NCBI GenBank assembly: GCA_963797535.1
Contig: CAWCPQ010000005.1
Location: 434,001 to 498,000, forward strand
Length of the DNA stretch: 64,000 nucleotides
Source of the DNA: JAWWOL01 sp963797535
Lineage (GTDB): Bacteria; Actinomycetota; Actinomycetes; JAWWOL01
Reading direction: 5' to 3'
Shown here: in pieces, positions 18,915-28,391 of the stretch
Layout of the letters: the number at the start of each line of letters is the position of its first letter
How positions within the stretch are numbered: position 1 is the stretch's first letter
Program-made: the position numbers and the translations under genes
The notes under the pieces: generated by a model
The model's database searches: none
The model's input: the letters and a program-made list of their open reading frames with translations, nothing else
What the model was told of the DNA's origin: nothing

Positions 18915-18950
18915 GGTACCGGTACCGGAACCGGTACCGGAACCGGTCCC
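18915..18950. repeat. Hexamer array of GGTACC/GGAACC units upstream of the LacI gene
   Basis: Six consecutive 6-bp units: GGTACC, GGTACC, GGAACC, GGTACC, GGAACC, GGTCCC. The array ends 44 bp before the LacI start codon. Each GGTACC is itself a palindrome and the array contains several overlapping CCGGTACCGG and CCGGAACCGG palindromes, so it could be a cluster of binding sites (autoregulation) or a length-variable microsatellite in the promoter. Confidence 0.7.
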
Positions 18951-19127
18951 GACACACAATGGGCCGAGACGGGCGCTGGGTCAATCACAGGGAGATAACG
19001 TTCCGGTCACCTTGTCGGGACACGCACGCTCTGGCCCGGGCCGATTCACGGCTAATCGCCCATACGAGGACGAATCATGCACGCCTTCGCTCGGCTGGGC
19101 AAGCCCTGGCTGCGTGCCGATGCCGCC

Positions 19128-19188
19128 GATCACTGGTGCACCCCGTACCGCAAGACCGCGCCATCCGGGACGCTGCGCACCAGTGATC
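19128..19188. repeat. GATC-capped hairpin, same stem as the 45.7-kb array
   Basis: Perfect 12-bp inverted repeat GATCACTGGTGC ... GCACCAGTGATC around a 37-nt GC-rich interior that includes CCCCGTACCG. Its stem is nearly identical to the stem of the seven-copy array at 45739-46309, so it is a dispersed single member of that family. It is about 95 bp past the aldolase stop. Confidence 0.7.
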
Positions 19189-19228
19189 ACCATCGGGCGG
19201 ACACAACAGCACCGGAGACACGGAAAGA

Positions 19229-19262
19229 GGCCGGTCCGCCACGAGCTTCGTGGCGGCCGGCC
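19229..19262 (-). terminator. Rho-independent-like terminator of the aldolase gene
   Basis: Stem GGCCGG + CCGCCACGA with a 3-nt loop and one bulged base, 20 bp after the stop at 19282. On the minus strand it is followed by TCTTTCC, a short U-rich run. GC-rich stem and position fit a simple intrinsic terminator. Confidence 0.65.
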
Positions 19263-19281
19263 CCTTCGCGGAGGCGGGTTG

Positions 19282-20313
19282 CTACTTGGAGACGGAGGTG
19301 CCCACCGAGCGCAGGTCCGAGCAGGCCTCGACGATGCGCTTGGCCATGCCGGTCTCGGCCAGCTTGCCCCACGCGCGCGGGTCGTAGGCCTTCTTGTTGC
19401 CGACCTCGCCGTCGACCTTGAGCACGCCGTCGTAGTTGGTGAACATGTGGCTCACGACGGGGCGGGTGTAGGCGTACTGCGTGTCCGTGTCGACGTTCAT
19501 CTTGATCACGCCATAGTCGAGGGTCTCGCGGATCTCCTCGAGCAGCGAGCCGGATCCGCCGTGGAAGACCAGGTCGAACGGCTTGTCGCCGTGGCCCGGG
19601 TGCGCGGCGGCCACCGAGTCCTGCAGCTCCTTGAGCACCGAGGGACGCAGCTTGACGTTGCCCGGCTTGTAGACGCCGTGCACGTTGCCGAACGTGGCGG
19701 CCAGCAGGTAGCGCCCGTTCTCGCCAAGGCCGAGCAGCTCCGCCGTACGAAGGGCGTCAGCTGACGTGGTGTAGAGCTTGTCGTTGATCTCGTGGGAGAC
19801 GCCGTCCTCCTCGCCGCCGACGACGCCGATCTCGAGCTCCATGACGATGTTGGCCTTGGCGCACGCCTCGAGCAGCTCGCGGGAGATCTTGAGGTTCTCC
19901 TCCATCTCCACCGCCGAGCCGTCCCACATGTGGGACTGGAACAGCGGCAGCTGGCCGGACGCCACCCGGTCCTGCGAGATCGCGATCAGCGGACGCATGT
20001 AGCCGTCCAGCTTGGTCGGCGGGCAGTGGTCGGTGTGCAGCGCCACGTTGATGCTGTAGTTCTTGGCCACCACGTGCGCGAACTCGGCGAGCGCGACGGC
20101 TCCGGCCACCATGTCCTTCTTGGTCTGGCCGGAGGCGAACTCGGCGCCGCCCCAGGAGACCTGGATGATGCCGTCGCTCTCGGCCTCCGCGAAGCCCTGC
20201 AGCGCGGAGTTGATCGTGGAGGAAGAGGTGCAGTTGATGGCGGGGTACGCGAAGCGGTCACGCTTGGCGCGGTCCAGCATCTCGTTGTAGACCTCGGGGG
20301 TGGCGATAGGCAT
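19282..20313 (-). CDS. fba: Class II fructose-bisphosphate aldolase
   Basis: 343-residue zinc aldolase of glycolysis/gluconeogenesis, cleaving fructose 1,6-bisphosphate to DHAP and glyceraldehyde 3-phosphate. Catalytic and metal residues are visible in HTDHCPP near residue 95, FHGGSGS near 255 and NVDTDTQYA near 280. ATG at 20313 starts the family-typical MPIATPEVYNEML; the reading frame stays open upstream but without family similarity. Stand-alone gene with its own terminator; 89 bp separate it from the upstream PNPOx-family gene. Confidence 0.96.
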   Translation of the reverse strand: MPIATPEVYNEMLDRAKRDRFAYPAINCTSSSTINSALQGFAEAESDGIIQVSWGGAEFASGQTKKDMVAGAVALAEFAHVVAKNYSINVALHTDHCPPTKLDGYMRPLIAISQDRVASGQLPLFQSHMWDGSAVEMEENLKISRELLEACAKANIVMELEIGVVGGEEDGVSHEINDKLYTTSADALRTAELLGLGENGRYLLAATFGNVHGVYKPGNVKLRPSVLKELQDSVAAAHPGHGDKPFDLVFHGGSGSLLEEIRETLDYGVIKMNVDTDTQYAYTRPVVSHMFTNYDGVLKVDGEVGNKKAYDPRAWGKLAETGMAKRIVEACSDLRSVGTSVSK

Positions 20314-20402
20314 GGCGGAGTGCTCCTGGCTTGCGGCGTCTGGGGGGATATCCGCCTCGCAGTATCCCCGACCAGCGCCCCGCCGTGAAATCCGGGGCGG
20401 AC

Positions 20403-20945
20403 TTACAGCGCTGGGAGGCCGTCGATGCTGACGGCGTTCTTGGTCCGGTGGTACTCGTCGATCTGCTCGTCGCTCTTGCGGGCGAAGTGATCGTCGAGCA
20501 GGGTGCGGTCGCCGACGTACTCGTACAACGGCACGGCAAATCCGCACGACGCCGAGATCCGGTCCAGCGCGACCACGATCACCGCCCGACGACCAGGGTG
20601 GTACGGGAACCGGGCGGACAGCGCGTCCCACTCGTCGTCGCCGGGCACCACGACCCGGCCCTTGCCCTGCAGGCGGACGATGTCCGGCGGCCCGTCGAAG
20701 GCGCAGAACATCACGGTCACCCGGCCGTTCTCGCGGATGTGTGCGATGCCTTCGGCGCCGCTTCCGGTGAGGTCCATGTAGGCGATCGTGTGCTCGTCGA
20801 TCACCGTGAAGGTGTCGCTGTGGCCTTTGGGCGAGACGTTGACGTGGCCCTCGTCGCCGCTGGGCGCCGTACCCACGAAGTAGAGCTGCTGCGCCTCGAC
20901 CCACGTGCGGAGCCGGCCGTCCAGTTGCTCGTGCACCTTCGCCAT
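20403..20945 (-). CDS. Pyridoxamine 5'-phosphate oxidase family protein
   Basis: 180 residues with the split-barrel flavin-binding fold of PNPOx-like proteins: VNVSPKGHSDTFTVID near residue 36 and MFCAFDGPPDIVRLQGKG near 78. These bind FMN or F420; general actinobacterial members are putative F420- or flavin-dependent reductases rather than true PdxH. ATG at 20945 has a weak GAG upstream. Divergent from DedA. Confidence 0.85.
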   Translation of the reverse strand: MAKVHEQLDGRLRTWVEAQQLYFVGTAPSGDEGHVNVSPKGHSDTFTVIDEHTIAYMDLTGSGAEGIAHIRENGRVTVMFCAFDGPPDIVRLQGKGRVVVPGDDEWDALSARFPYHPGRRAVIVVALDRISASCGFAVPLYEYVGDRTLLDDHFARKSDEQIDEYHRTKNAVSIDGLPAL

Positions 20946-21041
20946 GGTGCTCAGCCTAAGCGCCAGCACGGTCGGGCGCGAGCGCATTGCCCGTCACAAG
21001 CCGGACACATCCGTCTCACGGAGTGGCCACAGCAGCCCCGG

Positions 21042-21047
21042 TAACCT
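21042..21047 (+). promoter_or_regulatory. -10 box giving a leaderless DedA mRNA
   Basis: TAACCT lies 6 nt before the GTG start of the DedA gene, and no Shine-Dalgarno sequence is present. This is the usual geometry of actinobacterial leaderless transcripts, with transcription starting at the G of GTG. Confidence 0.5.
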
Positions 21048-21053
21048 TGTCAG

Positions 21054-21731
21054 GTGAACCCCACGACGCACGTCCTCGCCGTGAACATCCTCGACTCCAC
21101 CTCGCTGATCAAGTCGTTCGGCACCATCGGGATCATCGCGATCATCTTCGCGGAGACCGGCCTGCTGATCGGGCTCATCCTGCCGGGCGACTCGTTGCTT
21201 TTCACGGCCGGAGTGCTGTGCGCGAAGACGGTGAACGGGACCCACCTCAACCTCGGGGTGATCCTCGTCGGCACCGCGCTGGCAGCGGTGATCGGCGGAC
21301 AGACCGGCTACACCGCCGGCCGCAAGATGGGACCGGCGCTGTTCAAACGACCGGACTCGCGGTTCTTCAAGCAGCGCTACGTGGACCGGTCGGCGGAGTT
21401 CTTCGAGAAGTACGGCGTCGCCAAGGGCGTCGTGCTGGCCCGGTTCGTCCCCATCGTGCGCACGCTGATCAACCCGTTCGCCGGAGTGGTCAAGGCCGAT
21501 GCGCGGACCTTCGCCATCGCCAACGCCGTCGGCGGCGTGTTCTGGACCACGGTGATCGTCCTGGCCGGCTACGCCCTGGGCAACCATCTCAAGAGCAGCA
21601 ACATCGACCACGTGGTGTTGCCGGTGGTGTTCGTGATCCTGGTGATCTCGGTGATTCCGCTGGCGATCGAGCTGGTCAAGGCGCGCAAGGAAGCACGGGC
21701 CAAGAAGGCCGAGGGGAGCACGGTCGGCTGA
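21054..21731 (+). CDS. DedA-family membrane protein
   Basis: 225 residues, DedA/SNARE-associated family, implicated in lipid (undecaprenyl-phosphate or phospholipid) scrambling across the membrane. Four or more helices; the family signature region FAETGLLIGLILPGDSLL is near residue 30 and ARFVPIVRTLINPFAG near 130. The basic C-terminal tail is cytoplasmic. GTG start is probably leaderless. The ZTP riboswitch begins 30 bp after its stop, so glyA is separately controlled. Confidence 0.93.
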   Translation: MNPTTHVLAVNILDSTSLIKSFGTIGIIAIIFAETGLLIGLILPGDSLLFTAGVLCAKTVNGTHLNLGVILVGTALAAVIGGQTGYTAGRKMGPALFKRPDSRFFKQRYVDRSAEFFEKYGVAKGVVLARFVPIVRTLINPFAGVVKADARTFAIANAVGGVFWTTVIVLAGYALGNHLKSSNIDHVVLPVVFVILVISVIPLAIELVKARKEARAKKAEGSTVG

Positions 21732-21760
21732 CCGCTGACCGGGTTCCGGTGATACCGTCG

Positions 21761-21850
21761 AAGACGTCGCAACTGGCGCCGCACGAGGTGGGACTAACCA
21801 CCGGGGAGCGACTGACCAAACCTGCACCCGTTGCCGTACGCCTGGGCCCC
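21761..21850 (+). ncRNA. ZTP (pfl) riboswitch upstream of glyA
   Basis: The leader contains the conserved blocks of the pfl motif in order: GTCGCAACTGGCG near the 5' end, a GTGG/CCAC stem followed by ACCGGGGAGCGAC, and the 3' pseudoknot block CGCCTGGGC (21839-21847). These RNAs sense ZTP/ZMP, a signal of 10-formyl-tetrahydrofolate shortage, and switch on one-carbon genes; glyA is a common target. The 3' block ends about 45 nt before the glyA GTG. The expression platform (terminator or ribosome-site masking of GAGGAGAG) is not obvious. Confidence 0.88.
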
Positions 21851-21892
21851 GGGTCGACCGCCGAACCCGTGCGCCGACCTGAGGAGAGCCCC

Positions 21893-23167
<1,275 letters not shown>

Positions 23168-23171
23168 CCGT

Positions 23172-23339
23172 CGCGCCGCTCGTGAATGCGGGCGGAGCGT
23201 CGCCAGACGACGGTTACCCCACATTCACGAACGAACGCCGAGGTGTACGCGGACCCGCGCCGCTCGTGAATGCGGGCGGAGCGTCGCCAGACGACGGTTA
23301 CCCCACATTCACGAACGAACGCCGATGCCGTACGGACGA
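23172..23339. repeat. Two tandem 84-bp units, each with a hairpin
   Basis: The unit starting at 23172 is repeated at 23256, with 70 identical bases (23172-23241 and 23256-23325) and then a diverged 14-bp tail. Each unit folds: outer stem TCGTGAATGCGGG with its complement (13 bp, one mismatch; 23180-23230 and 23264-23314), inner CGTC-GCCA-GACG. It lies between the convergent glyA and the gene at 23365, the usual place for terminator hairpins. The 84-bp period equals that of the unrelated-sequence array at 45.7 kb. Confidence 0.85.
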
Positions 23340-23364
23340 CGATGCCGTACGACAAACGCCGGTT

Positions 23365-23937
23365 TCAGCCGGTCTTGGGCTCGGCGAACACCAGCGTCGC
23401 GTCGCTCTGGTCGTGCACCCTGCCCACGAACAGCCCCGCCCGCCAGTCCAGCGCGAGCGCGCCGATGTGATAGCTGCCGGGGTTCTTGGAGTGCGCGCTG
23501 AGCACCACGCACACGTCGGGCGCCTTGACCGTGCCGATCTTGTAGCCGTAGATCTTGCGGGTGATCTTGGCGAAGTAGGCCCGCGGTGACATCTCGGGCG
23601 CGTACAGCGAAAGGCCGAGGTTGGGGCCCTCGGTGATCGGGTGCTTCATCACCTCGGCGTCGCAGTCGACACCGGTCACGGTCAGGTCGAGACCCTTGAT
23701 GGTCGGGATCCGCACGGCGTCGATGCGCCGGCCGACCCCGTCCCGCACGCTGTAGCGCACCGGGATGTTGTACTGATGGTCGGCTTGGAGCTGCTTCGGC
23801 GGGGAGGCCGCGCCGCCGACGATGGCGGGCGTGAAGTGGCGGTACAGCTTGAGGCCGACCACGGCGCCGCCCACCAGCAGGACGAAGACGAGCACCACAG
23901 CGATCACCCGCCCACTGCCGCTGTCGCGCACATCCAC
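23365..23937 (-). CDS. Membrane-anchored exported protein, function unknown
   Basis: About 190 residues: short basic N-terminus, one transmembrane helix near residues 11-33, then an extracytoplasmic domain with two Cys (DCDAEV and PDVCVV) that could form a disulfide. No family recognised. The start is uncertain: GTG at 23937 or 23931 both have GGGAG/GAG upstream; a TTG at 23982 is possible but less likely. Confidence 0.7.
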   Translation of the reverse strand: MDVRDSGSGRVIAVVLVFVLLVGGAVVGLKLYRHFTPAIVGGAASPPKQLQADHQYNIPVRYSVRDGVGRRIDAVRIPTIKGLDLTVTGVDCDAEVMKHPITEGPNLGLSLYAPEMSPRAYFAKITRKIYGYKIGTVKAPDVCVVLSAHSKNPGSYHIGALALDWRAGLFVGRVHDQSDATLVFAEPKTG

Positions 23938-24040
23938 TCCCAGCTCACGTGTCCGGACGGCCAAAAAACGCCCCTGCTCCAACCTTGCGGCGGAACACTA
24001 CTCGGACCGGCTGAAATCAGGCTGATAAGCCGCCAGCAGG

Positions 24041-24577
24041 TCAGCCGAGGCCCAGGTCGGCCAACGAGAACGCGGCTTGGTACGGCAACCCCGCGGCCGC
24101 GATCGCGTCGGCCGCGCCGCGCTCCACGATGACGGCGACCCCCACGACCTCGGCACCGGCTTCGCGCAGCGCCTCGACCGCCGTCAGCACCGAGCCACCG
24201 GTGGTCGACGTGTCCTCGACCGCCAGCACCCGCTTGCCCGCCACGTCGGGGCCCTCGATCCGGCGCTGCAGGCCGTGCGCCTTGCCTTCCTTGCGCACCA
24301 CGAAGGCGTCGAGCTTGCGCCCGGCGGCCGCGGCCTGGTGCAGCATCGCCGTGGCGACCGGGTCCGCGCCCAGGGTCAGCCCGCCGACGGCGTCGATGTC
24401 GAGGTCGGCCGTCAGCTCGAGCATGACCCGCCCGATCAGCGGCGCTGCCTCGGCGTCGAGCGTCACCCGGCGCAGGTCGACGTAGTAGTCGGCCTCCCGC
24501 CCGCTGGACAGGATGACCTTCCCGTGGACGACGGCGCGGTCCTTGATGAGCTGCAGCAGTGCTTCGCGATCGGTCAT
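24041..24577 (-). CDS. pyrE: Orotate phosphoribosyltransferase
   Basis: 178 residues; joins orotate and PRPP to give OMP in pyrimidine synthesis. The PRPP-binding loop VLAVEDTSTTGGS is near residue 115, with VVRKEGKAHG before it and LGADPVATAM near residue 65. Normal length. ATG at 24577 overlaps the stop of the preceding small gene (ATGA). Confidence 0.95.
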   Translation of the reverse strand: MTDREALLQLIKDRAVVHGKVILSSGREADYYVDLRRVTLDAEAAPLIGRVMLELTADLDIDAVGGLTLGADPVATAMLHQAAAAGRKLDAFVVRKEGKAHGLQRRIEGPDVAGKRVLAVEDTSTTGGSVLTAVEALREAGAEVVGVAVIVERGAADAIAAAGLPYQAAFSLADLGLG

Positions 24578-24957
24578 GGGGCCGAATTCTGGCAGCCGCC
24601 GCCGGCCGCGCTCGCAGCGGGGACCGGTCGCATGCCGACCAGCGTCACCTCTGCACACACCACGGTCCCGGCCGCGACCTTGGCCGAGTCCTGCGCCGAC
24701 TCGAGCAGCGCGATGGCCCGGTCCAGTGCGGCCGGTGCGCCGGTGGTGCCCACGATCACCGTGAACGAGCAGCCCGAGGTTCGTGGCGAGACATAGGTAC
24801 GGCGCCCGGCGACGGCTGCGGACAGCAAGCGCACGATCAGCTCGCACTCGTCTGCCGTTGCCCCCGGGTGGTCGAGATCGAGCGTGACCACCCATTCCCC
24901 TTCGCGGGTACGGGCAGCGCCCGGGCCAGTCGCATCCAAACGTTCACTCTCCGTCAC
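24574..24957 (-). CDS. Uncharacterised protein translationally coupled to pyrE
   Basis: 127 residues, no signal or membrane segment; central part GEWVVTLDLDHPGATADECELIV and a C-terminal third with alternating hydrophobic strands suggest a small alpha/beta protein. GTG at 24957 fits but has no clear ribosome site. The stop overlaps pyrE (ATGA), so pyrE translation probably depends on it. No function assigned. Confidence 0.6.
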   Translation of the reverse strand: MTESERLDATGPGAARTREGEWVVTLDLDHPGATADECELIVRLLSAAVAGRRTYVSPRTSGCSFTVIVGTTGAPAALDRAIALLESAQDSAKVAAGTVVCAEVTLVGMRPVPAASAAGGGCQNSAP

Positions 24958-25079
24958 ATCAGGTCCAACGAGTGAGCCAGGGAAAGGGCACGCGGCCAAA
25001 CGGGTGACATGTGCCGGAAGTGAGGTGTTGCGCCGAACGGCGGATTCTCGTCCGGCAGAGTGCCGTCGATGTCCGGGGC

Positions 25080-25922
25080 ATGACCGCCGTACTGGCCCTG
25101 GCCGCCAGCGCATTCTGGGGGGCGTCGGACTTCATGGGCGGCGCCGTCTCCCGGCGCCTCGCCGCGTTCGACGTCATCTTCATCTCGCAGGCCCTCGCCG
25201 TACTCATCCTCGGCTTTGCCGCCTTCGTCACCGGATCCTTCGGCGGCTCGCTGGCCTACCTGCCGTGGGCGGTCGCCGCCGGCATCGTCGGCGTGCTGTC
25301 GGTGGGTGCCTTCTACAAGGCGCTGGCCGAGGGCACGATGGGCGTCGTCGCCCCGATCGCGGCCAGCGGCGTGATCGTCCCGCTCGTCGTGGGGGTCGCC
25401 GAGGGCAACAAGGTGACCGGGCTCCAGGTGGCCGGAATCGCCCTTGCCGTCGTCGGCGTGGTGGCCGCATCCGGCCCCGACCTGCGGGAACGCCACCAGG
25501 CCAAGGCCCGGCCGATCATGCTCGCCGTGCTCGCCGCAGCAGGGTTCGGTGCCGGCGTGGTGTTCATCGCGCAGGCCAGCCAGACCTCCGTGGTGATGTC
25601 CCTGCTGACACTGCGACTCACCTCCGTCGGCTGCCTCCTCATCGCAGCGATCGTCCTGCGCCGCGTGCCCAGGGTGACCAGGGCGGACCTGCCGCCGCTG
25701 GCCTGGATCGGCCTGCTCGACCTGGCGGCCAACGCCGCGTACGCCTGCTCGACCACCGGTGGCGCGCTCAGCCTCGTCGCCGTGCTCGCCTCGCTCTACC
25801 CGGCCGTCACAGTCGTGCTCGCCCGCCAGCTGCACGCGGAAAGGCTCGCGCCGGTGCAAGCGGGCGGCGCGACGGCTGCGGTGCTCGGGGCCCTGCTCAT
25901 CGCCGCGGGTGGCACCGGATGA
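25080..25922 (+). CDS. EamA/DMT-superfamily transporter
   Basis: 280 residues with ten hydrophobic helices in two EamA repeats of five, the usual DMT layout; exports or imports small metabolites. ATG at 25080 begins directly at the first helix (MTAVLALAASAFWGASDF). Divergent from the pyrE operon. Substrate unknown. Confidence 0.88.
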   Translation: MTAVLALAASAFWGASDFMGGAVSRRLAAFDVIFISQALAVLILGFAAFVTGSFGGSLAYLPWAVAAGIVGVLSVGAFYKALAEGTMGVVAPIAASGVIVPLVVGVAEGNKVTGLQVAGIALAVVGVVAASGPDLRERHQAKARPIMLAVLAAAGFGAGVVFIAQASQTSVVMSLLTLRLTSVGCLLIAAIVLRRVPRVTRADLPPLAWIGLLDLAANAAYACSTTGGALSLVAVLASLYPAVTVVLARQLHAERLAPVQAGGATAAVLGALLIAAGGTG

Positions 25923-25923
25923 G

Positions 25924-25956
25924 GCTGCGCAGACCCGTTAGGCCTAACGGCGCAGC
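25924..25956. terminator. Palindrome right after the EamA stop
   Basis: GCTGCGC and GCGCAGC enclose a perfect 14-bp palindrome CGTTAGGCCTAACG with a 5-nt bulge on one side. It starts 2 bp past the EamA stop. It could be the EamA terminator, or a dimeric regulator site for the GGDEF-EAL gene 80 bp downstream. Confidence 0.45.
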
Positions 25957-26036
25957 AAAGTTCGCCCTCGCGGCCCTCGGTGCGCGAAGCTGCAGCCGCC
26001 GATACGGCAGATCTGGACCCGACCAAGGGATGGCCA

Positions 26037-28391
26037 ATGGGCTCGGAAAACAGCGCCGGCCGTACGAGCTTTGCTCGTCGCCTGGTGCCGAAAGACGTCA
26101 GCGACTGGCTTCAGGTCGTCCTGGTGCTGGTGCCGATCGCGTTCATCATCACCACCATCCCCGGCGTACGGTCCGAGGCCGGCTACAGCCTGAAGATGGA
26201 CGGCTGGCTCAACAACATCGCCTACCTGTGCGCCCCGCTGCTGTGCTACCTGCGCCTGCGCAAGTCGACGACCTTCCGCAGCTCCTGGCTGGTCCTGACC
26301 GTCGGCCTCACGCTGTACGCGCTGGGCAACATCTACTGGACCATCGCGATCCGGCCGATGGCCGAGGAGCCGTTCCCCTCGATCGCCGACTACCTGTGGC
26401 TGTCGTTCTACCCGTTCGCGTTCGCCGCGCTGCTCCTGCTGCTGCGTGAGCGCACCGAGCGGCTCCCGTTCAGCCTGTGGCTGGACGGGCTCGTCGGCGG
26501 CATGGCGGTCACCGCTGTCGCCGCGGCGGCGGTCGTCGGCGTGATCCTCAAGGACAACAACGGTTCGCTGGCCTCCGTCATCACTCGGACGGCCTACCCG
26601 CTGCTGGACCTGCTGCTGCTGGTGGTCGTCATCGCCGTCCTGTCGCTGTTCCACTGGCGGCCGCCGGTCGGGCTGTGGCTGTTCGCCGTCGGTGTGTCCC
26701 TGTTCGCCGTGGCCGACCTGCTCTACCTGTTCGCCGGCGACAGCTACACCTCCGGCGGGATCAACGACGGCGCCTGGATCCTGGCGACGCTGTTCATGGC
26801 GGCAGCGCCCGGCTGGAAGGACAAGCCGGCCGGCCTGCAGCTGCCGTCGTGGGCCATCCTCAGCATCCCGATCCTGTCCGCGCTGAGCGCTCTGTACCTG
26901 CTCGTGTACGACCACTGGCACCGGCTGCACCCGTACGCGATCGTGCTCGCCGGCACCACCGTGGTGCTGGCCCTCGGCCGACTCATCGTGACGTTCCGCG
27001 AGGCCTCGTCGCTGGCACACAGCCACCGGCTCGCCCTGACCGACGAGCTGACCGGTCTGGGCAACCGCCGGGCGCTGTACGAGGGTGGTCCCGTCCGGCT
27101 GCGTTCGCTGCCGCCCGGCAGCATGTCGGCGCTGCTGCTGCTCGACCTCGACCGGTTCAAGGAGGTCAACGACAGCCTCGGTCACCAGGCCGGCGACGCG
27201 ATGCTGCGCCAGGTCGCGGTGCGCCTCGGGGAGTGCGTCCGCGCCCCCGAGGACCTGCTGGTCCGCCTCGGCGGCGACGAGTTCGCCCTGCTGCTCAACG
27301 ACCTCGACGAGGCGGCGGCAATCGAGCTGGCCCACCGTGTCCGCGGCTCCATCTCGCCGCCGTTCATCGTCGACGGCGTCACCGTACGGGTCGAGGCCAG
27401 CCTCGGCATCGCCATGACCGACGGCACGTCCGACGACCTGTCCGCCCTGCTGCGCCAGGCAGACGTCGCGATGTACTACGCCAAAGCCCACCGCTGCGGC
27501 CAGTCCGTCTACACGGTCAAGAACGACGTCCTCGGCGGCCAGGACCGGCTGCGCACCCTGGAAGAGCTGCGCCGGGTCATCGACACCCGTTCGCTCACCG
27601 TGCACTACCAGCCCAAGGTCGACTCGCAGACCCTGCTCGTCACGGGCGTCGAGGCTCTCGTGCGCTGGCAGCACTCGACCCGCGGCCTGCTGGCTCCGGA
27701 CCAGTTCCTGCCGCTGGTCGAGGACGCCGGCCTGATGCGCGACCTCACCACGGCCGTGCTCGAGCAGTCGCTGGACCAGGTCGTGCGCTGGCAGGACTCC
27801 GGGCGTTCCCTGTCCGTCGCGGTCAACCTGTCCGCGTCCTCGCTGGTCGACGTCGACCTGCCGGCCAGGGTGGAGCTGCTGCTCGCGGAGCGTGGCCTGT
27901 CGCCCCGGGTGCTCGAGCTGGAGATCACCGAAGACTTCCTGATGGCCGACCGCGAGCGGGCTCGCGAGATCCTCGTCGAGCTGCGCACCCAGGGCATCCG
28001 GGTCGTGGTCGACGACTTCGGCACCGGCTACTCGTCGCTGGCCTACCTGCGCGAGCTGCCGATCGACGAGCTCAAGCTGGACAAGTCCTTCATCACCAGC
28101 ATGGCCGAGGACCCGCGCGCCGCCGCGATCGTCCGCTCGACCATCCTGCTCGCGCACTCGCTCGGCCTACGGCTGGTCGCGGAGGGTGTCGAGAACCAAG
28201 CCACAGCCACCGAGCTGGCCCGGTCCGGCTGCGACGTTGCGCAGGGCTTCTTCTACACGAAGGCACTGCCAGCCGCCCAGCTCGAGCGCTGGCTCGACGA
28301 CCATGCCTTCGACTCCGGCCACGCAACCGCCGACCGCACCGACCTGCAGTCCCCAACCTCGAAGGCGCTCGGGGGGCGGGTCGCCCCGTGA
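26037..28391 (+). CDS. Membrane GGDEF-EAL cyclic-di-GMP signalling protein
   Basis: 784 residues. N-terminal half (to ~residue 335) is a multi-helix membrane sensor with about nine or ten helices. A diguanylate cyclase domain follows (~345-500) with intact GGDEF in LGGDEFALL, then a phosphodiesterase domain (~515-765) with intact EAL in GVEALVRWQ plus DDFGTGYSS. Both catalytic motifs are present, so it may make and break c-di-GMP; no RxxD inhibitory site precedes GGDEF. ATG at 26037 has AAGGGA 7 nt upstream. Its stop overlaps the next gene (GTGA). Confidence 0.93.
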   Translation: MGSENSAGRTSFARRLVPKDVSDWLQVVLVLVPIAFIITTIPGVRSEAGYSLKMDGWLNNIAYLCAPLLCYLRLRKSTTFRSSWLVLTVGLTLYALGNIYWTIAIRPMAEEPFPSIADYLWLSFYPFAFAALLLLLRERTERLPFSLWLDGLVGGMAVTAVAAAAVVGVILKDNNGSLASVITRTAYPLLDLLLLVVVIAVLSLFHWRPPVGLWLFAVGVSLFAVADLLYLFAGDSYTSGGINDGAWILATLFMAAAPGWKDKPAGLQLPSWAILSIPILSALSALYLLVYDHWHRLHPYAIVLAGTTVVLALGRLIVTFREASSLAHSHRLALTDELTGLGNRRALYEGGPVRLRSLPPGSMSALLLLDLDRFKEVNDSLGHQAGDAMLRQVAVRLGECVRAPEDLLVRLGGDEFALLLNDLDEAAAIELAHRVRGSISPPFIVDGVTVRVEASLGIAMTDGTSDDLSALLRQADVAMYYAKAHRCGQSVYTVKNDVLGGQDRLRTLEELRRVIDTRSLTVHYQPKVDSQTLLVTGVEALVRWQHSTRGLLAPDQFLPLVEDAGLMRDLTTAVLEQSLDQVVRWQDSGRSLSVAVNLSASSLVDVDLPARVELLLAERGLSPRVLELEITEDFLMADRERAREILVELRTQGIRVVVDDFGTGYSSLAYLRELPIDELKLDKSFITSMAEDPRAAAIVRSTILLAHSLGLRLVAEGVENQATATELARSGCDVAQGFFYTKALPAAQLERWLDDHAFDSGHATADRTDLQSPTSKALGGRVAP

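Larger units (their letters stand above)
18872..19281. other. 410-bp gene-free region between the LacI gene and the aldolase gene
   Basis: It holds, from the LacI side: the lacI leader with a GGTACC/GGAACC hexamer array (18915-18950), about 170 bp with no supportable gene, a GATC-capped hairpin (19128-19188) and the aldolase terminator (19229-19262). The plus-strand open frame starting at 19077 runs antisense into the aldolase gene and has no coding character. Confidence 0.6.

Noticed and set aside
19077..19421. Plus-strand open frame upstream of and antisense to the aldolase gene
   Set aside because: It runs through a hairpin and a terminator into the antisense of fba, and the Arg/Pro-rich translation has no coding character.
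27240..27300. RxxD inhibitory site before GGDEF
   Set aside because: The residues at the expected position read RAPED, which does not give the R-x-x-D spacing.
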